This document shows, one piece after another, positions 33,665 to 41,947 of a stretch of DNA of 64,000 bases (position 1 is its first letter; each line of letters opens with the position of its first letter). The position numbers and the translations under genes are program-made. This DNA comes from Micromonospora halophytica. Its GTDB lineage: Bacteria; Actinomycetota; Actinomycetes; Mycobacteriales; Micromonosporaceae. The notes beneath the pieces are model-generated. The model was not told the DNA's origin, did no database searches, and saw nothing but the letters and a program-made list of their open reading frames with translations. The DNA is taken from contig NZ_FMDN01000005.1 of assembly GCF_900090245.1 (NCBI RefSeq), positions 290,023-354,022 of the forward strand. Reading direction: 5' to 3'.

Positions 33665-34120
33665 ATGCACGAATCACTCACCATCGGCCAGCTCTCCGCC
33701 CGCAGCGGGGTGGCACCCTCGGCGCTGCGCTACTACGAGCGGCTCGGCCTGATCCGCGCCGAACGCACCGGCGGCAACCAGCGCCGGTACGCACGGACCG
33801 AGCTGCGCCGGGTGGCGTTCGTGCGGATCTCCCAGCAGGTCGGCATCTCGCTGGAGGAGATCCGCGAGGCGCTGGACTCGCTGCCCTCCTCGCGCACCCC
33901 CACCCCGGACGACTGGGCGGCGCTCTCCAGCGCTTGGCGGGAACGGCTGGACGAGAAGATCCGCCTGCTCGGCAAGCTCCGCGACGACCTGGACGGCTGC
34001 ATCGGCTGCGGCTGCCTGTCGTTGCAGCGCTGCAAACTCAACAACCCGGAGGACTCGCTGGCCGGCGAAGGGCCGGGCGCCCGGCTGGTGCTGCCCCGCG
34101 CCGACGTCACCCGAGAGTGA
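33665..34120 (+). CDS. soxR: SoxR, redox-sensing MerR-family activator
   Basis: 151 residues. The MerR helix-turn-helix is at about residues 6-40 (TIGQLSARSGVAPSALRYYERLGLI, then GNQRRYARTELRRVAFV), followed by the dimerisation helix. The [2Fe-2S] cluster motif is complete: CIGCGCLSLQRC, that is C-x2-C-x-C-x5-C, near residue 119. SoxR is activated when redox-cycling compounds or endogenous pigments oxidise the cluster; in actinomycetes it controls oxidoreductases and exporters. A 20-bp palindrome separates it from the divergent transketolase operon, and its 3' end overlaps the convergent quinone oxidoreductase gene by 14 bp. Confidence 0.95.
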   Translation: MHESLTIGQLSARSGVAPSALRYYERLGLIRAERTGGNQRRYARTELRRVAFVRISQQVGISLEEIREALDSLPSSRTPTPDDWAALSSAWRERLDEKIRLLGKLRDDLDGCIGCGCLSLQRCKLNNPEDSLAGEGPGARLVLPRADVTRE

Positions 34121-35084
34121 GCAGCACCTTGCCGAGGTGGTCGCTCGACTCGACCAGCCGGTGTGCCTGCGCCGCGTCGGTCATCGGCAGCCGCCGGTCC
34201 ACGACGGGCCGGACCACCCCCGACTCCACCAGCGGCCAGACCTGCTCGCGGACCCCGCGTACGATCTCCGCCTTGTCGTCGAGCGGGCGGGAGCGCAGCG
34301 CGGTGGCCGCCACCGAGGCCCGCTTCGCCAGCAGCGCGCTCAGGTCCAGCTCGGCCTTCCGGCCGCCCTGCATGCCGATCACCACCAGCCGGCCGCCGTC
34401 GGCCAGCGCCGCCACGTTCCGCGCCAGGTACGACGCGCCCATGATGTCGAGGATGACGTCCGCGCCCCGGCCGTCGGTGACCCGGCGGACCTCCTCCACG
34501 AAGTCCTGCTCCCGGTAGTCGACGGTGTGCGCCGCGCCCAACTCGCGCAGCCGCTCGTGCTTCGCGGCCCGGGCGGTCACCACCACGGTCGCGCCGAGCG
34601 CGGCACCGAACTGGATCGCGAACGTGCCGATCCCGCTGCCGCCCCCGTGCACCAGCAGGGTCTCGCCCCTGCCGAGCCGGGCCAGCCGCACCACGTTCGA
34701 CCAGACCGTGCAGGCCACCTCGGGCAGCGCCGCCGCGTCCACCAGGTCGACACCGGCCGGCACCGGCAGCAGCTGCCCGGCCGGCACGGCCACCCGCTGT
34801 GCGTAGCCACCGCCGGCCAGCAGCGCGCAGACCTCCTGCCCGACCTCCCAGCCGGTCACCCCGGCGCCGACCGCGCCGACCACGCCCGAGCACTCCAGCC
34901 CGGGGTACGCCGGCGCGCCCGGCGGCGGAGGGTAGAAGCCCTGCCGTTGCAGCAGGTCCGCCCGGTTGACCGCGCTGGCCCGCACGTCCACGACCACCTC
35001 GCCGGGGCCGGGCTCCGGGTCGGGCACCTCGGCCCAGACCAGTGCCTCGGGTCCGCCGGGTTCCGGGATCGTCATCGCGCGCAT
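34107..35084 (-). CDS. NAD(P)H-quinone oxidoreductase (zinc-independent MDR family)
   Basis: 325 residues. The medium-chain reductase fold starts with the GroES-like domain (AVNRADLLQRQGFYPPPPG, YPGLECSGVV) and continues with the Rossmann motif LLVHGGGSGIGTFAIQFGAALGA. Zinc ligands of true alcohol dehydrogenases are absent, and the overall pattern matches quinone oxidoreductases of the PIG3/QOR type. It reduces quinones with NADPH. The gene is convergent with soxR and overlaps it by 14 bp; quinone reductases are typical SoxR targets in actinomycetes, but no SoxR-like box is visible at its start. TAAGAC lies 6-7 nt before the ATG, suggesting a leaderless transcript. Confidence 0.92.
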   Translation of the reverse strand: MRAMTIPEPGGPEALVWAEVPDPEPGPGEVVVDVRASAVNRADLLQRQGFYPPPPGAPAYPGLECSGVVGAVGAGVTGWEVGQEVCALLAGGGYAQRVAVPAGQLLPVPAGVDLVDAAALPEVACTVWSNVVRLARLGRGETLLVHGGGSGIGTFAIQFGAALGATVVVTARAAKHERLRELGAAHTVDYREQDFVEEVRRVTDGRGADVILDIMGASYLARNVAALADGGRLVVIGMQGGRKAELDLSALLAKRASVAATALRSRPLDDKAEIVRGVREQVWPLVESGVVRPVVDRRLPMTDAAQAHRLVESSDHLGKVLLTLG

Positions 35085-35388
35085 GGCCCAGTCTTACCCG
35101 ATCCGTCCCGCGCACCACGCCGGGGTCGGATTTCCCGCCCTCGGGCGGATCCGGCGGGGCGGCGGGGTCGCGGAGTCGTCCGAGACGGCGCCGGGCGTGC
35201 CGGCGGCGCACCGACCGCCGGTCCACCGGACACTGTGGACGCCCCGACGGCCCACGATCACCGTGATCAGGGCGATCGTCCGGTCGTCCGTACCCCGGCG
35301 TTCCGTCGATTAGGGGTGGGAGGTCCGCTCGGCGGTACGGCGGCCGTGGCAGACTAGACGCCGACCGACCCCTCGGGGTGACGGTCCG

Positions 35389-35475
35389 GGAGGGTTCGCC
35401 TAGTGGCCGATGGCGCTGGTCTTGAAAACCGGTAAGGCAGCGATGTCTTCGTGGGTTCGAATCCCACACCCTCCG
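35389..35475 (+). tRNA. tRNA-Ser (anticodon UGA)
   Basis: 87 nt, class II with a long variable arm. The acceptor GGAGGGT pairs with ACCCTCC, the anticodon loop CTTGAAA reads UGA, and the T-arm is GTGGGTTCGAATCCCAC. CCA is not encoded. The 304 bp upstream (35085-35388) contains no gene that I can support, only the promoters for this tRNA and the divergent reductase. Confidence 0.97.
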
Positions 35476-35481
35476 CCTCGG

Positions 35482-35721
35482 TCATGCGCTGTGGCGCTTC
35501 AGTAGGCCCTGCTCGGCCTGCCAGAGGCGTTCCTCCCGCTCGGTGGCCTCGTGGTCGGCGCGGACGAGTTGGTCGATCTCGGCGGAGTGGTTGGCGTGGT
35601 AGCGCAGGGCGGTGGAGATCTGCTCCCGGCCGAGCCCGGTGACCTCCATCAGTTCGGCGGGCAACTCTTCGCCTTCGATCTCCGGTGACTCGGCCCGTAC
35701 CGCGTGCAGAGCCCCGATCAC
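35482..35721 (-). CDS. Small antitoxin-like (DUF433-like) protein, possibly a remnant
   Basis: 79 residues from the GTG at 35721; the frame stays open upstream, so the start is uncertain. The C-terminal half (TGLGREQISTALRYHANHSAEIDQLVRADHEATEREERLWQAEQGLL) resembles the helical tail of DUF433-type antitoxins, where a short HTH is followed by ALxYYAxHxxEIDxxI. No toxin gene (for example a PIN protein) is adjacent. Position directly after a tRNA-Ser gene on the opposite strand is a common landing place for mobile DNA, so it may be the leftover of an integrated module. Ribosome-binding support is poor. Confidence 0.5.
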   Translation of the reverse strand: MIGALHAVRAESPEIEGEELPAELMEVTGLGREQISTALRYHANHSAEIDQLVRADHEATEREERLWQAEQGLLKRHSA

Positions 35722-35911
35722 CTCCCCGACATCTGGACCTCCATCGAGCGCCGGCCGGCAGGTCCGGACCTGAAGATCACGCCAGGGTGCTCGTAGGTGC
35801 GGAGGGATTCTGCGAGGGGATCTGGGCGTCGCGGCGCTTCCGGTTCGGTGGGGTGCGTCGGCGGGGTAAGAAGAAGGGCGCAGGACGTCACGCGCACCGG
35901 AAGGACCCCCG

Positions 35912-36445
35912 ATGACCCTGGAACGACCGATCGCCCCGGACCCGTACGAGCTGCTGCCGACCGTCGGGTCGTTCAACCTCGCCAGCGACGACGTGCGCAA
36001 CGGCGAGCCGATGGACGCGCGCCACGCGCACGGCAGCGCCGGCGGTGAGAACGTCTCCCCGCACCTGGCCTGGTCGGACTTCCCGGCCGGGACGCAGAGC
36101 TTCGTGGTGACCTGCTTCGACCCGGACGCCCCGACCGGCAGCGGCTTCTGGCACTGGGTGCTGGTCGACGTGCCCTCCTCGGTGACCGAGCTGCCGACCG
36201 GCGTGAAGGAGGCCGACCTCGGCGGGGCGTTCAGCGTCCGCAACGACTACGGCGACACCGGCTACGGCGGCGCCGCCCCGCCACCCGGTGACCGCCCCCA
36301 CCGGTACGTCTTCGCGGTGCACGCGGTGGACGTCGAGCGGCTGGACGTCGGCCCGGGGGCCAGCCCCGCCTACGTCGGTTTCAACCTGGCCTTCCACACT
36401 CTGGCCCGGGCGGTCATCCGCCCCACCTTCCACGTCAAGGAGTGA
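35912..36445 (+). CDS. YbhB/YbcL family PEBP-like protein
   Basis: 177 residues, with GGAAGGACC before the ATG. Phosphatidylethanolamine-binding protein fold: NVSPHLAWSDFPAGTQSFVVTCFDPDAPTGSGFWHWVL carries the DPDxP and GxxHW ligand-site motifs; GGAAPPPGDRPHRYVFAVHAVD follows. There is no signal peptide, so it is cytoplasmic. The role of bacterial PEBP homologues is unknown, with small-ligand binding likely. The 190 bp upstream shows no other gene. A hairpin terminator separates it from the convergent methyltransferase gene. Confidence 0.93.
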   Translation: MTLERPIAPDPYELLPTVGSFNLASDDVRNGEPMDARHAHGSAGGENVSPHLAWSDFPAGTQSFVVTCFDPDAPTGSGFWHWVLVDVPSSVTELPTGVKEADLGGAFSVRNDYGDTGYGGAAPPPGDRPHRYVFAVHAVDVERLDVGPGASPAYVGFNLAFHTLARAVIRPTFHVKE

Positions 36446-36468
36446 CCCGACGCGAGCCGTCACGCGAC

Positions 36469-36500
36469 AACGGGGCCTCCGCGTCGGCGAGGGCCCCGTT
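36469..36500. terminator. Hairpin between convergent genes
   Basis: AACGGGGCC (36469-36477) pairs with GGCCCCGTT (36492-36500). Confidence 0.6.
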
Positions 36501-36512
36501 CGTCGTACGGCG

Positions 36513-37223
36513 TCAGCCCGGGACGCGGGCGACGGCGAAGACCGACTGGCCGAACGGGGGGCGTACCCGCTGCTCGGCCGCCTTGGTGGCGGGCAGGACC
36601 AGGGTGTCGTAGACCTTCACCATCGGGCCTTCCTTCGGCATCAGCCGGAAGACCTTGGTGGCCATGAAGTAGCCGATCAGGCCGAGCGCGTTGGCATAGT
36701 GGATCGTCTCGACCGCCAGCCCCGCCTCGGTCATCGCCGCGGCGAGGGTCTTCTTGGTGTAGCGGCGTACGTGGCCGGTGGCGATGTCGGCCGGGCTCAT
36801 CGCGAACTGGAACGCCGGCACGATGATGATCACCTTGCCGCCCGGGCGGACCAGGTCGCGCATGCTGCGCAGCGCGCCGACGTGGTCCTCGATGTGCTCC
36901 AGCACGTTGTACGACACGGCCGCGCTGTGGTCGCCGCGTCCGGTGTGCGGCAGCAGCATCTGCTGCACCTCGATGGTGGGTTCGTCGGCGAGGCGTTCCT
37001 TGAGTTGGACCAGCCGGTCCGGGTCGGCCTCGGTGGCGGTGAAGCGGGGTACGTGGCGTGCCCACTCCAGCGCGTAGTCGCCGAGGCCGCTGCCGATCTC
37101 GATGGGGTTGTCACCGAGGTGGGGCACGGCCAGTTCGACGAACCATCGGCGGTGGTTGACGGCTGTCGCCAGGCCCTCCAGCACCTCCGACTGGACGCGC
37201 TGATCCCCAGTGATTTCTGCCAT
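36513..37223 (-). CDS. Class I SAM-dependent methyltransferase
   Basis: 236 residues from the ATG at 37223 with GAGGAA 8 nt upstream. SAM-binding motif I is IEIGSGLGDYALEWA, the acidic loop is FTATEADPDRL, and SYNVLEHIEDHVGALRSM is the motif II/III region of methyltransferase type 11/12 proteins. The C-terminus (VRRYTKKTLAAAMTEAG, YFMATKVFRLMPKEG) recalls methyltransferases found in glycan and lipid clusters. It is divergent from a GT-C-like membrane protein; shared regulation from the 211-bp spacer is likely, and a joint role in a surface glycan is an inference. Confidence 0.9.
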   Translation of the reverse strand: MAEITGDQRVQSEVLEGLATAVNHRRWFVELAVPHLGDNPIEIGSGLGDYALEWARHVPRFTATEADPDRLVQLKERLADEPTIEVQQMLLPHTGRGDHSAAVSYNVLEHIEDHVGALRSMRDLVRPGGKVIIIVPAFQFAMSPADIATGHVRRYTKKTLAAAMTEAGLAVETIHYANALGLIGYFMATKVFRLMPKEGPMVKVYDTLVLPATKAAEQRVRPPFGQSVFAVARVPG

Positions 37224-37434
37224 GCGTCGATTCCTCACGGTATGACTCGATCTGCGCCTGAACCGACTGAGTGAATCATCCGCACGGTGCGCGGAGGAAA
37301 CGGGGCACCGTGTTGGCCGAAATGCGGTCGGGGGCCGGGCGCGTGATAGACGGTCGGCGAACCCGGCACATGGTACGGCAGTACCCCGAAACATGTCACG
37401 TCGCCGGCATAGGTCAACTACGCTCTGAATTGTC

Positions 37435-39261
37435 ATGACTACTCCCGAATCGGACCCCGGGGTCACACGATCCGGCGTCGGGAACGCCGAGGCCGGCGAC
37501 GACCACGGCGTACACCGGCGGGAGGGGTGGTGGTGGGACGTCGCGGCGGTGCTCAGTTTCGTGCTGGCGGCGTTCTGGGTGACCGCGCGTCTGTGGTTGC
37601 GGCCCGGCAGCGGGCTCCGGGACAACCGGTCGGACCAGTCGCAGTTCGAGTGGATGATGGCGCACGGCGCGCGCGTCGTGACCGAATTCGCCTACCCGTT
37701 CGGTTCGGACCGGATGAATGTGCCCGACGGCGTCAACCTGATGGCAAATACATCCGTATTGTCCGTGTCGATACCCTTAACCCCTGTAACGGTCATTTTC
37801 GGACCGCAGTGGTCGTTCCTGCTCTTCCTCACTCTCGGAATGGCCGCGACCGGGGCGAGCTGGTACTTCTTCCTCTCCCGGGTGGTGGCCCGGTCCCGGG
37901 GGCCGGCCTGGCTCGGGGCCGCGTTCTGCGCCTTCGCCCCGGCGATGGTGTCGCACGCCAACGCCCACCCGAACATCGTGGCCCAGTTCGTGGTGCCGTT
38001 GATCGCCTGGCGGACCCTGCGCCTCGCCGAGCCCGGACGCTGGCTGCGCAACGGACTCCTGCTCGGCCTGCTGATCGTCTGGCAGGCGTTCCTGAACCTC
38101 GAGATCCTGCTGATGACCGCGATCGCGCTGGGCGCGGTGGTCGTCGCGCTCGCCGTCGGCCGGCCCGAGCTGCGGCGCGGGTGGCGGCCGTTCCTCGCCG
38201 GGCTGGGGGTGGCCGCCGCGTTCTCCGCCGTGCTGCTGGCGTACCCGCTCCACGTCCAGCTCTTCGGCCCCGGCTCGTACCACGGGCTGTCCCGGCTGAT
38301 CCGCGGCTACCGCACCGACCTCGCCGCGTTCGTCGCCTGGTCCCGGGAGTCGCTGGCCGGCGACGCCCGCTCCGCCGCCCCGCTGGCACGCAACGCGACC
38401 GAGGAGAACGCCTTCTTCGGCTGGCCGCTGGTCGTGCTCGTCACGGCCCTGGTCTGGTGGCTGCGGCGCAACGCGCTGGTGCTCGGCCTCGCCGCGCTCG
38501 CCCTGCTCTTCGCGGTGCTCTCGCTGGGGCGGGAGGTCCAGCTCAACGGCCGGGACACCGGGGTCCCGGCCCCCTGGGCCGTGCTGGAGAACCTGCCGCT
38601 GCTGCACTCGGTGGTCCCCACCCGCTGGTCGCTGGCGATCACCCCGATCATCGGGGTGCTGCTCGCGCTCGGCGTGGAGCGGGCCCGCCGGCTGGCCCGC
38701 GAGCACCCGGCCGCCCGACGGCAGATCCACTTCGTCACGGTCACCGTGCTGCTGATGGCCCTGCTGCCGCTCCTGCCGACCCCGCTGCCCACCACCCGCC
38801 TCGATCCGACCCCCGCCTTCGTCACCTCCGGCGCCTGGCGTCCGTACGTGGCGGGCGGGCGCAGCGTGGTCACCCTGCCGCTGCCTGACAACACGTACGC
38901 CGACCCGCTGCGCTGGTCGTCGCGGACCGGGCTGGAGATGCCGCTGGCCCGCGGCTACTTCCTCTACCCGGACACCCGGCCCTGGGCGGCCGAGCCGGGC
39001 GTCGCCCTCTTCACCGCCCCGTACCGGCGGACCAGCAACTTCTTCGGGCACGTCGCGAAGACCGGCGAGATTCCGCCGATCACCGCACGGGACCGGGCCG
39101 CCGCCGTGACCGACCTGCGGTACTGGCGGGCCGGAGTGGTCGTCCTGGGCCGACAGGAGCACGCCGACCAGTTGCGGGCGGCGATGACCGCGCTGACCGG
39201 GATCACCCCGACCTTCACCGGCGGGCTGTGGGTGTGGGACGTCCGGCCGCTCACCGGGTGA
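37435..39261 (+). CDS. GT-C-like polytopic membrane protein
   Basis: 608 residues, about 11 membrane segments. After a charged N-terminus the first helix is WDVAAVLSFVLAAFWVTARLWL, and the first external loop has DNRSDQSQFEWMMAHGARVV, with Asp and Glu placed as in GT-C transferases. C-terminal residues about 460-608 form a soluble domain (GGRSVVTLPLPDNTYADPLRW). Similar actinobacterial proteins are annotated as hypothetical membrane or glycosyltransferase proteins. The natural function would be transfer of a sugar from a lipid carrier at the outer face. Base composition dips near 37740-37800 (ATGGCAAATACATCCGTATTG), unusual for this genome. Confidence 0.75.
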   Translation: MTTPESDPGVTRSGVGNAEAGDDHGVHRREGWWWDVAAVLSFVLAAFWVTARLWLRPGSGLRDNRSDQSQFEWMMAHGARVVTEFAYPFGSDRMNVPDGVNLMANTSVLSVSIPLTPVTVIFGPQWSFLLFLTLGMAATGASWYFFLSRVVARSRGPAWLGAAFCAFAPAMVSHANAHPNIVAQFVVPLIAWRTLRLAEPGRWLRNGLLLGLLIVWQAFLNLEILLMTAIALGAVVVALAVGRPELRRGWRPFLAGLGVAAAFSAVLLAYPLHVQLFGPGSYHGLSRLIRGYRTDLAAFVAWSRESLAGDARSAAPLARNATEENAFFGWPLVVLVTALVWWLRRNALVLGLAALALLFAVLSLGREVQLNGRDTGVPAPWAVLENLPLLHSVVPTRWSLAITPIIGVLLALGVERARRLAREHPAARRQIHFVTVTVLLMALLPLLPTPLPTTRLDPTPAFVTSGAWRPYVAGGRSVVTLPLPDNTYADPLRWSSRTGLEMPLARGYFLYPDTRPWAAEPGVALFTAPYRRTSNFFGHVAKTGEIPPITARDRAAAVTDLRYWRAGVVVLGRQEHADQLRAAMTALTGITPTFTGGLWVWDVRPLTG

Positions 39262-39273
39262 GGCGGTGGCCCG

Positions 39274-40065
39274 TCAGGCGGGACGGACGCAGCAGCCCTG
39301 GCAGACCTTGGGACTCGGCAGGGTGAAGGCCAGGCAGCAGGTACGCCGCTGCACCGTCGGCTCGCCCCCCGGGCCGGGCACCAGTTCGACCAGGTCAGCC
39401 AGATCGAGCGCGTCCAGCAGGGTCTCGACGGTCCGCGTCGAGGAGCCCGGCAGGGCGTCCGCCGCGCGCAGGATGCCGTGCGCGATGCCGGAGGCGACCG
39501 AGCCGAGCAGCGTACGGGCGCCGACCCGGACCTCCGCCTGGATCGCGGCGATCACCGGGGAGAGATGCGCGTCGAGCAGTGAGGTGCGCAGCACCCGGAG
39601 CAGTTCGGTCTCGTCGGCGACGACCCGGACCTCCGGGAGCCCGGAGAGCGCCAGCGGGTCGTTCGGGAGCACCGCCACCCGGGTCGAGCCGCGCAGGCCC
39701 ATGGTGAGCAGCTGTGTGTGGTCCTCGAAGTGGATCAGCACGTCGGCCGGGTCGAGCAGCGGCACGCGGCGGGCCGAGGCCCAGCCGAGCACCACCGGCA
39801 GGGCGACCCAGTAGCTGTAGGACTTCCAGGCCAGCGCGGCGCAGGCGTGCGGGGTGCCGCCCCAGCGGCGGGTCGCGGCACGCAGGAACTCGGGCAGCCG
39901 GGTGCCGTCGACCAGGGTGGTCGCCGGGCTCCAGCCCGCCTCGTCGGCGACCGTCAGGCCCGGCGCGAGGCCGGGCAGGTCGTCGGTGCCGAACATGGCC
40001 CGGAGGGTGGCGGTCACCGGGGCGAGCGGCGGGGCGAGGTCTCCCCTCGGCATCACCGCTGTCAC
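39274..40065 (-). CDS. FhuF-like (2Fe-2S) ferric siderophore reductase
   Basis: 263 residues from a GTG with GGGGGA at 7 nt. The C-terminus carries the FhuF-type cluster motif, CC-x10-C-x2-C (RRTCCLAFTLPSPKVCQGCC), which binds a [2Fe-2S] centre; the preceding domain includes AALAWKSYSYWVALPVVLG. FhuF proteins reduce ferric iron from hydroxamate siderophores in the cytosol. An iron-box-like palindrome (AAGGCTAGCCTAA) lies about 40 bp upstream, consistent with repression by a DmdR/IdeR regulator in iron-rich cells. No siderophore genes are in this window. Confidence 0.9.
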   Translation of the reverse strand: MTAVMPRGDLAPPLAPVTATLRAMFGTDDLPGLAPGLTVADEAGWSPATTLVDGTRLPEFLRAATRRWGGTPHACAALAWKSYSYWVALPVVLGWASARRVPLLDPADVLIHFEDHTQLLTMGLRGSTRVAVLPNDPLALSGLPEVRVVADETELLRVLRTSLLDAHLSPVIAAIQAEVRVGARTLLGSVASGIAHGILRAADALPGSSTRTVETLLDALDLADLVELVPGPGGEPTVQRRTCCLAFTLPSPKVCQGCCVRPA

Positions 40066-40101
40066 CTGCTGGTCCCCCTGCCTGAAGAGCCGCCCGTGGA
40101 A

Positions 40102-40117
40102 CTAAGGCTAGCCTAAC
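40102..40117 (-). promoter_or_regulatory. Iron-box-like operator (DmdR/IdeR type)
   Basis: The perfect core AGGCTAGCCT with flanking TAA/TTAG matches the TTAGG...CCTAA dyad of actinobacterial iron boxes. It sits 36 bp upstream of the FhuF-like start. Confidence 0.6.
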
Positions 40118-40340
40118 CACAGTTGTCGGGCTGGGGGAAGGCTCACCGAAGCCGGATGGAGAGGCCCGGGTCACTCCGTCGACGTCGCTGGCGGCGGACC
40201 GGCCCGGGCTCCGCGGACTACCCGCTCGGTACGGGAGGAAACGCGGCGCGATGTCAAGCCAAATGTCGGCAAAGCGCCAGTTGAGGTGCGGTGTGGGTGG
40301 TCCAACGTGAAGACTTGTCGTCCCGGCCGTGAGGAAGCTG

Positions 40341-41846
40341 ATGACGACCTCCCCCCTGGAGCGGGCCGCCGAGTCCTTCGCCGCCGAGTTGGCCCGGCAC
40401 CGGACGGGGCGAGGACTCTCCAAGAAGCAGCTCGCCACCATGATGGGCTTCGACCCGTCGTACGTCAGCCACGTCGAGGGACGACGACACCGACCCACCG
40501 AGGACTTCGCCCGCCGCGCCGAGGCCGCCCTCGACGCCAGCGGCGCGATCTGGCAGCGCTTCCGGGAGTACGACCAGCTCCGCCAGGCCAGGGCCGCGCC
40601 CGTGCACCGGGAACTGCCGCCGCCCGGGCAATGGCTCCCCCCGGGCACCGGCCTGGTCGTCGAGCGCGAGACCGCCACCCTCACCCACACCGACGACGGC
40701 TACCGCTGCCTGGTCCGCCGGCAACTGCACAACGTCGGCGCCGAACCGGTCACCCGCCACCTGGTCCGGGTGGCCGTCGACCGGTGGCCCGACGACCCGG
40801 GGCGCTCCAACCGGCACCACCGCGAGCATCCGCTCACCTTCGCCGAGCTGCGACTGCGGGCGTACCGGGACGACGGCGGCCGCCGCGAGCCGATGCACTG
40901 GCGGGCCAAACACGACCGGGACGCGTACAAGGAGATCTGGCTGCTCTTCGAGAACGCCGACGGCCTCTTCCCGCTGCACCCCGGCGAGCGCGCCGAGATC
41001 GAGTACGCGTACCACGTCGGACGGGAGAAGTGGGGCCCCTGGTTCCAGCGGGCCGTCCGCCTGCCCACCCGCCACCTGGCGGTGCGGCTGGACCTGCCGA
41101 CGGCGCTCGACCCCCGGGTCTGGGGCGTGGAGACCTCACTCTCCGCCGACGAGGGCCCGCTGCGCACCCCCGTACGCCGGCACGACCGCGGCGACCGGGC
41201 GGTCTTCGACTGGTCCATCGACGACCCGCCGCTCAACTCCCGCTACCGCCTCCAGTGGCGGTTCCGCAGCGAGCCCGCCGACGCGGATCGGGCGCTGGCC
41301 GCAGCCCGGGCCGGCGACCGGCTGCGCGCCCTCGGCGTGCTGCCCCGCGACGCGGACCTGCTGCGCCGCCCCGCCCGTACCTTCGACCTGCCCCGGGAGG
41401 CCGCCGCCGCCCGGGACGTGGTGGACCGGCTCACCGCCCTGCTGACCCGGGTCGACGAGCTGCACCCGTTCAGCGCGGGGATGGGGTTGGCCGCCCCGCA
41501 GGTCGGCATCGACGCCGCCGCTGCCGTGGTACGCCCCGCAGACCGGACCGCCGCGCCGGTGGTGCTGCTCAACCCCCGCGTGGTCGACGCCAGCCCGGAC
41601 ACCGAGGAGCAGTACGAGGGCTGCCTCTCCTTCGCCGACCACCGGGGGCTGGTCCCCCGGCCGCTGCGGGTGGACGTGGAACACGCCCGCTGGGACGGCA
41701 GCCGGATCATCACCTCGTTCGCGTACGGGATGGCCCGACTGGTCGCGCACGAGGTCGACCACCTGCAGGGGCGGCTCTACACCGACCGGATGGCGCCCGG
41801 CGTGCCGCTGGTCCCCGTCGAGGAGTACCGCGAGACCGGCCCGTGA
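40341..41846 (+). CDS. Fusion of XRE-type HTH, a middle beta domain and peptide deformylase
   Basis: 501 residues; the ATG at 40341 has GAGGA six bases upstream (a GTG at 40329 is also in frame). Residues about 8-70 are an XRE helix-turn-helix (LSKKQLATMMGFDPSYVSHVEGRRHRPT). Residues about 85-320 form an uncharacterised mainly beta domain (VVERETATLTHTDDGYRCL, EYAYHVGREKWGPWFQRA). The C-terminal 140 residues are a deformylase with all three motifs: GMGLAAPQVG (near 380), EGCLS with the metal-binding Cys (near 427) and HEVDHLQG with the catalytic Glu and two His (near 470). Catalytic residues are intact, so it could remove formyl groups or a related acyl group, coupled to DNA binding. No regulatory target is known. 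Confidence 0.92.
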   Translation: MTTSPLERAAESFAAELARHRTGRGLSKKQLATMMGFDPSYVSHVEGRRHRPTEDFARRAEAALDASGAIWQRFREYDQLRQARAAPVHRELPPPGQWLPPGTGLVVERETATLTHTDDGYRCLVRRQLHNVGAEPVTRHLVRVAVDRWPDDPGRSNRHHREHPLTFAELRLRAYRDDGGRREPMHWRAKHDRDAYKEIWLLFENADGLFPLHPGERAEIEYAYHVGREKWGPWFQRAVRLPTRHLAVRLDLPTALDPRVWGVETSLSADEGPLRTPVRRHDRGDRAVFDWSIDDPPLNSRYRLQWRFRSEPADADRALAAARAGDRLRALGVLPRDADLLRRPARTFDLPREAAAARDVVDRLTALLTRVDELHPFSAGMGLAAPQVGIDAAAAVVRPADRTAAPVVLLNPRVVDASPDTEEQYEGCLSFADHRGLVPRPLRVDVEHARWDGSRIITSFAYGMARLVAHEVDHLQGRLYTDRMAPGVPLVPVEEYRETGP

Positions 41847-41947
41847 CGGAGTCCGGCGGGGCAGGTGCGGGACGCCGTCAGGAGGGACCGGGTCGCGTGC
41901 CCCAGGGGGCGGAGGCACGCGACCCGGCTTTCGGGGGAGGAAAGTCG

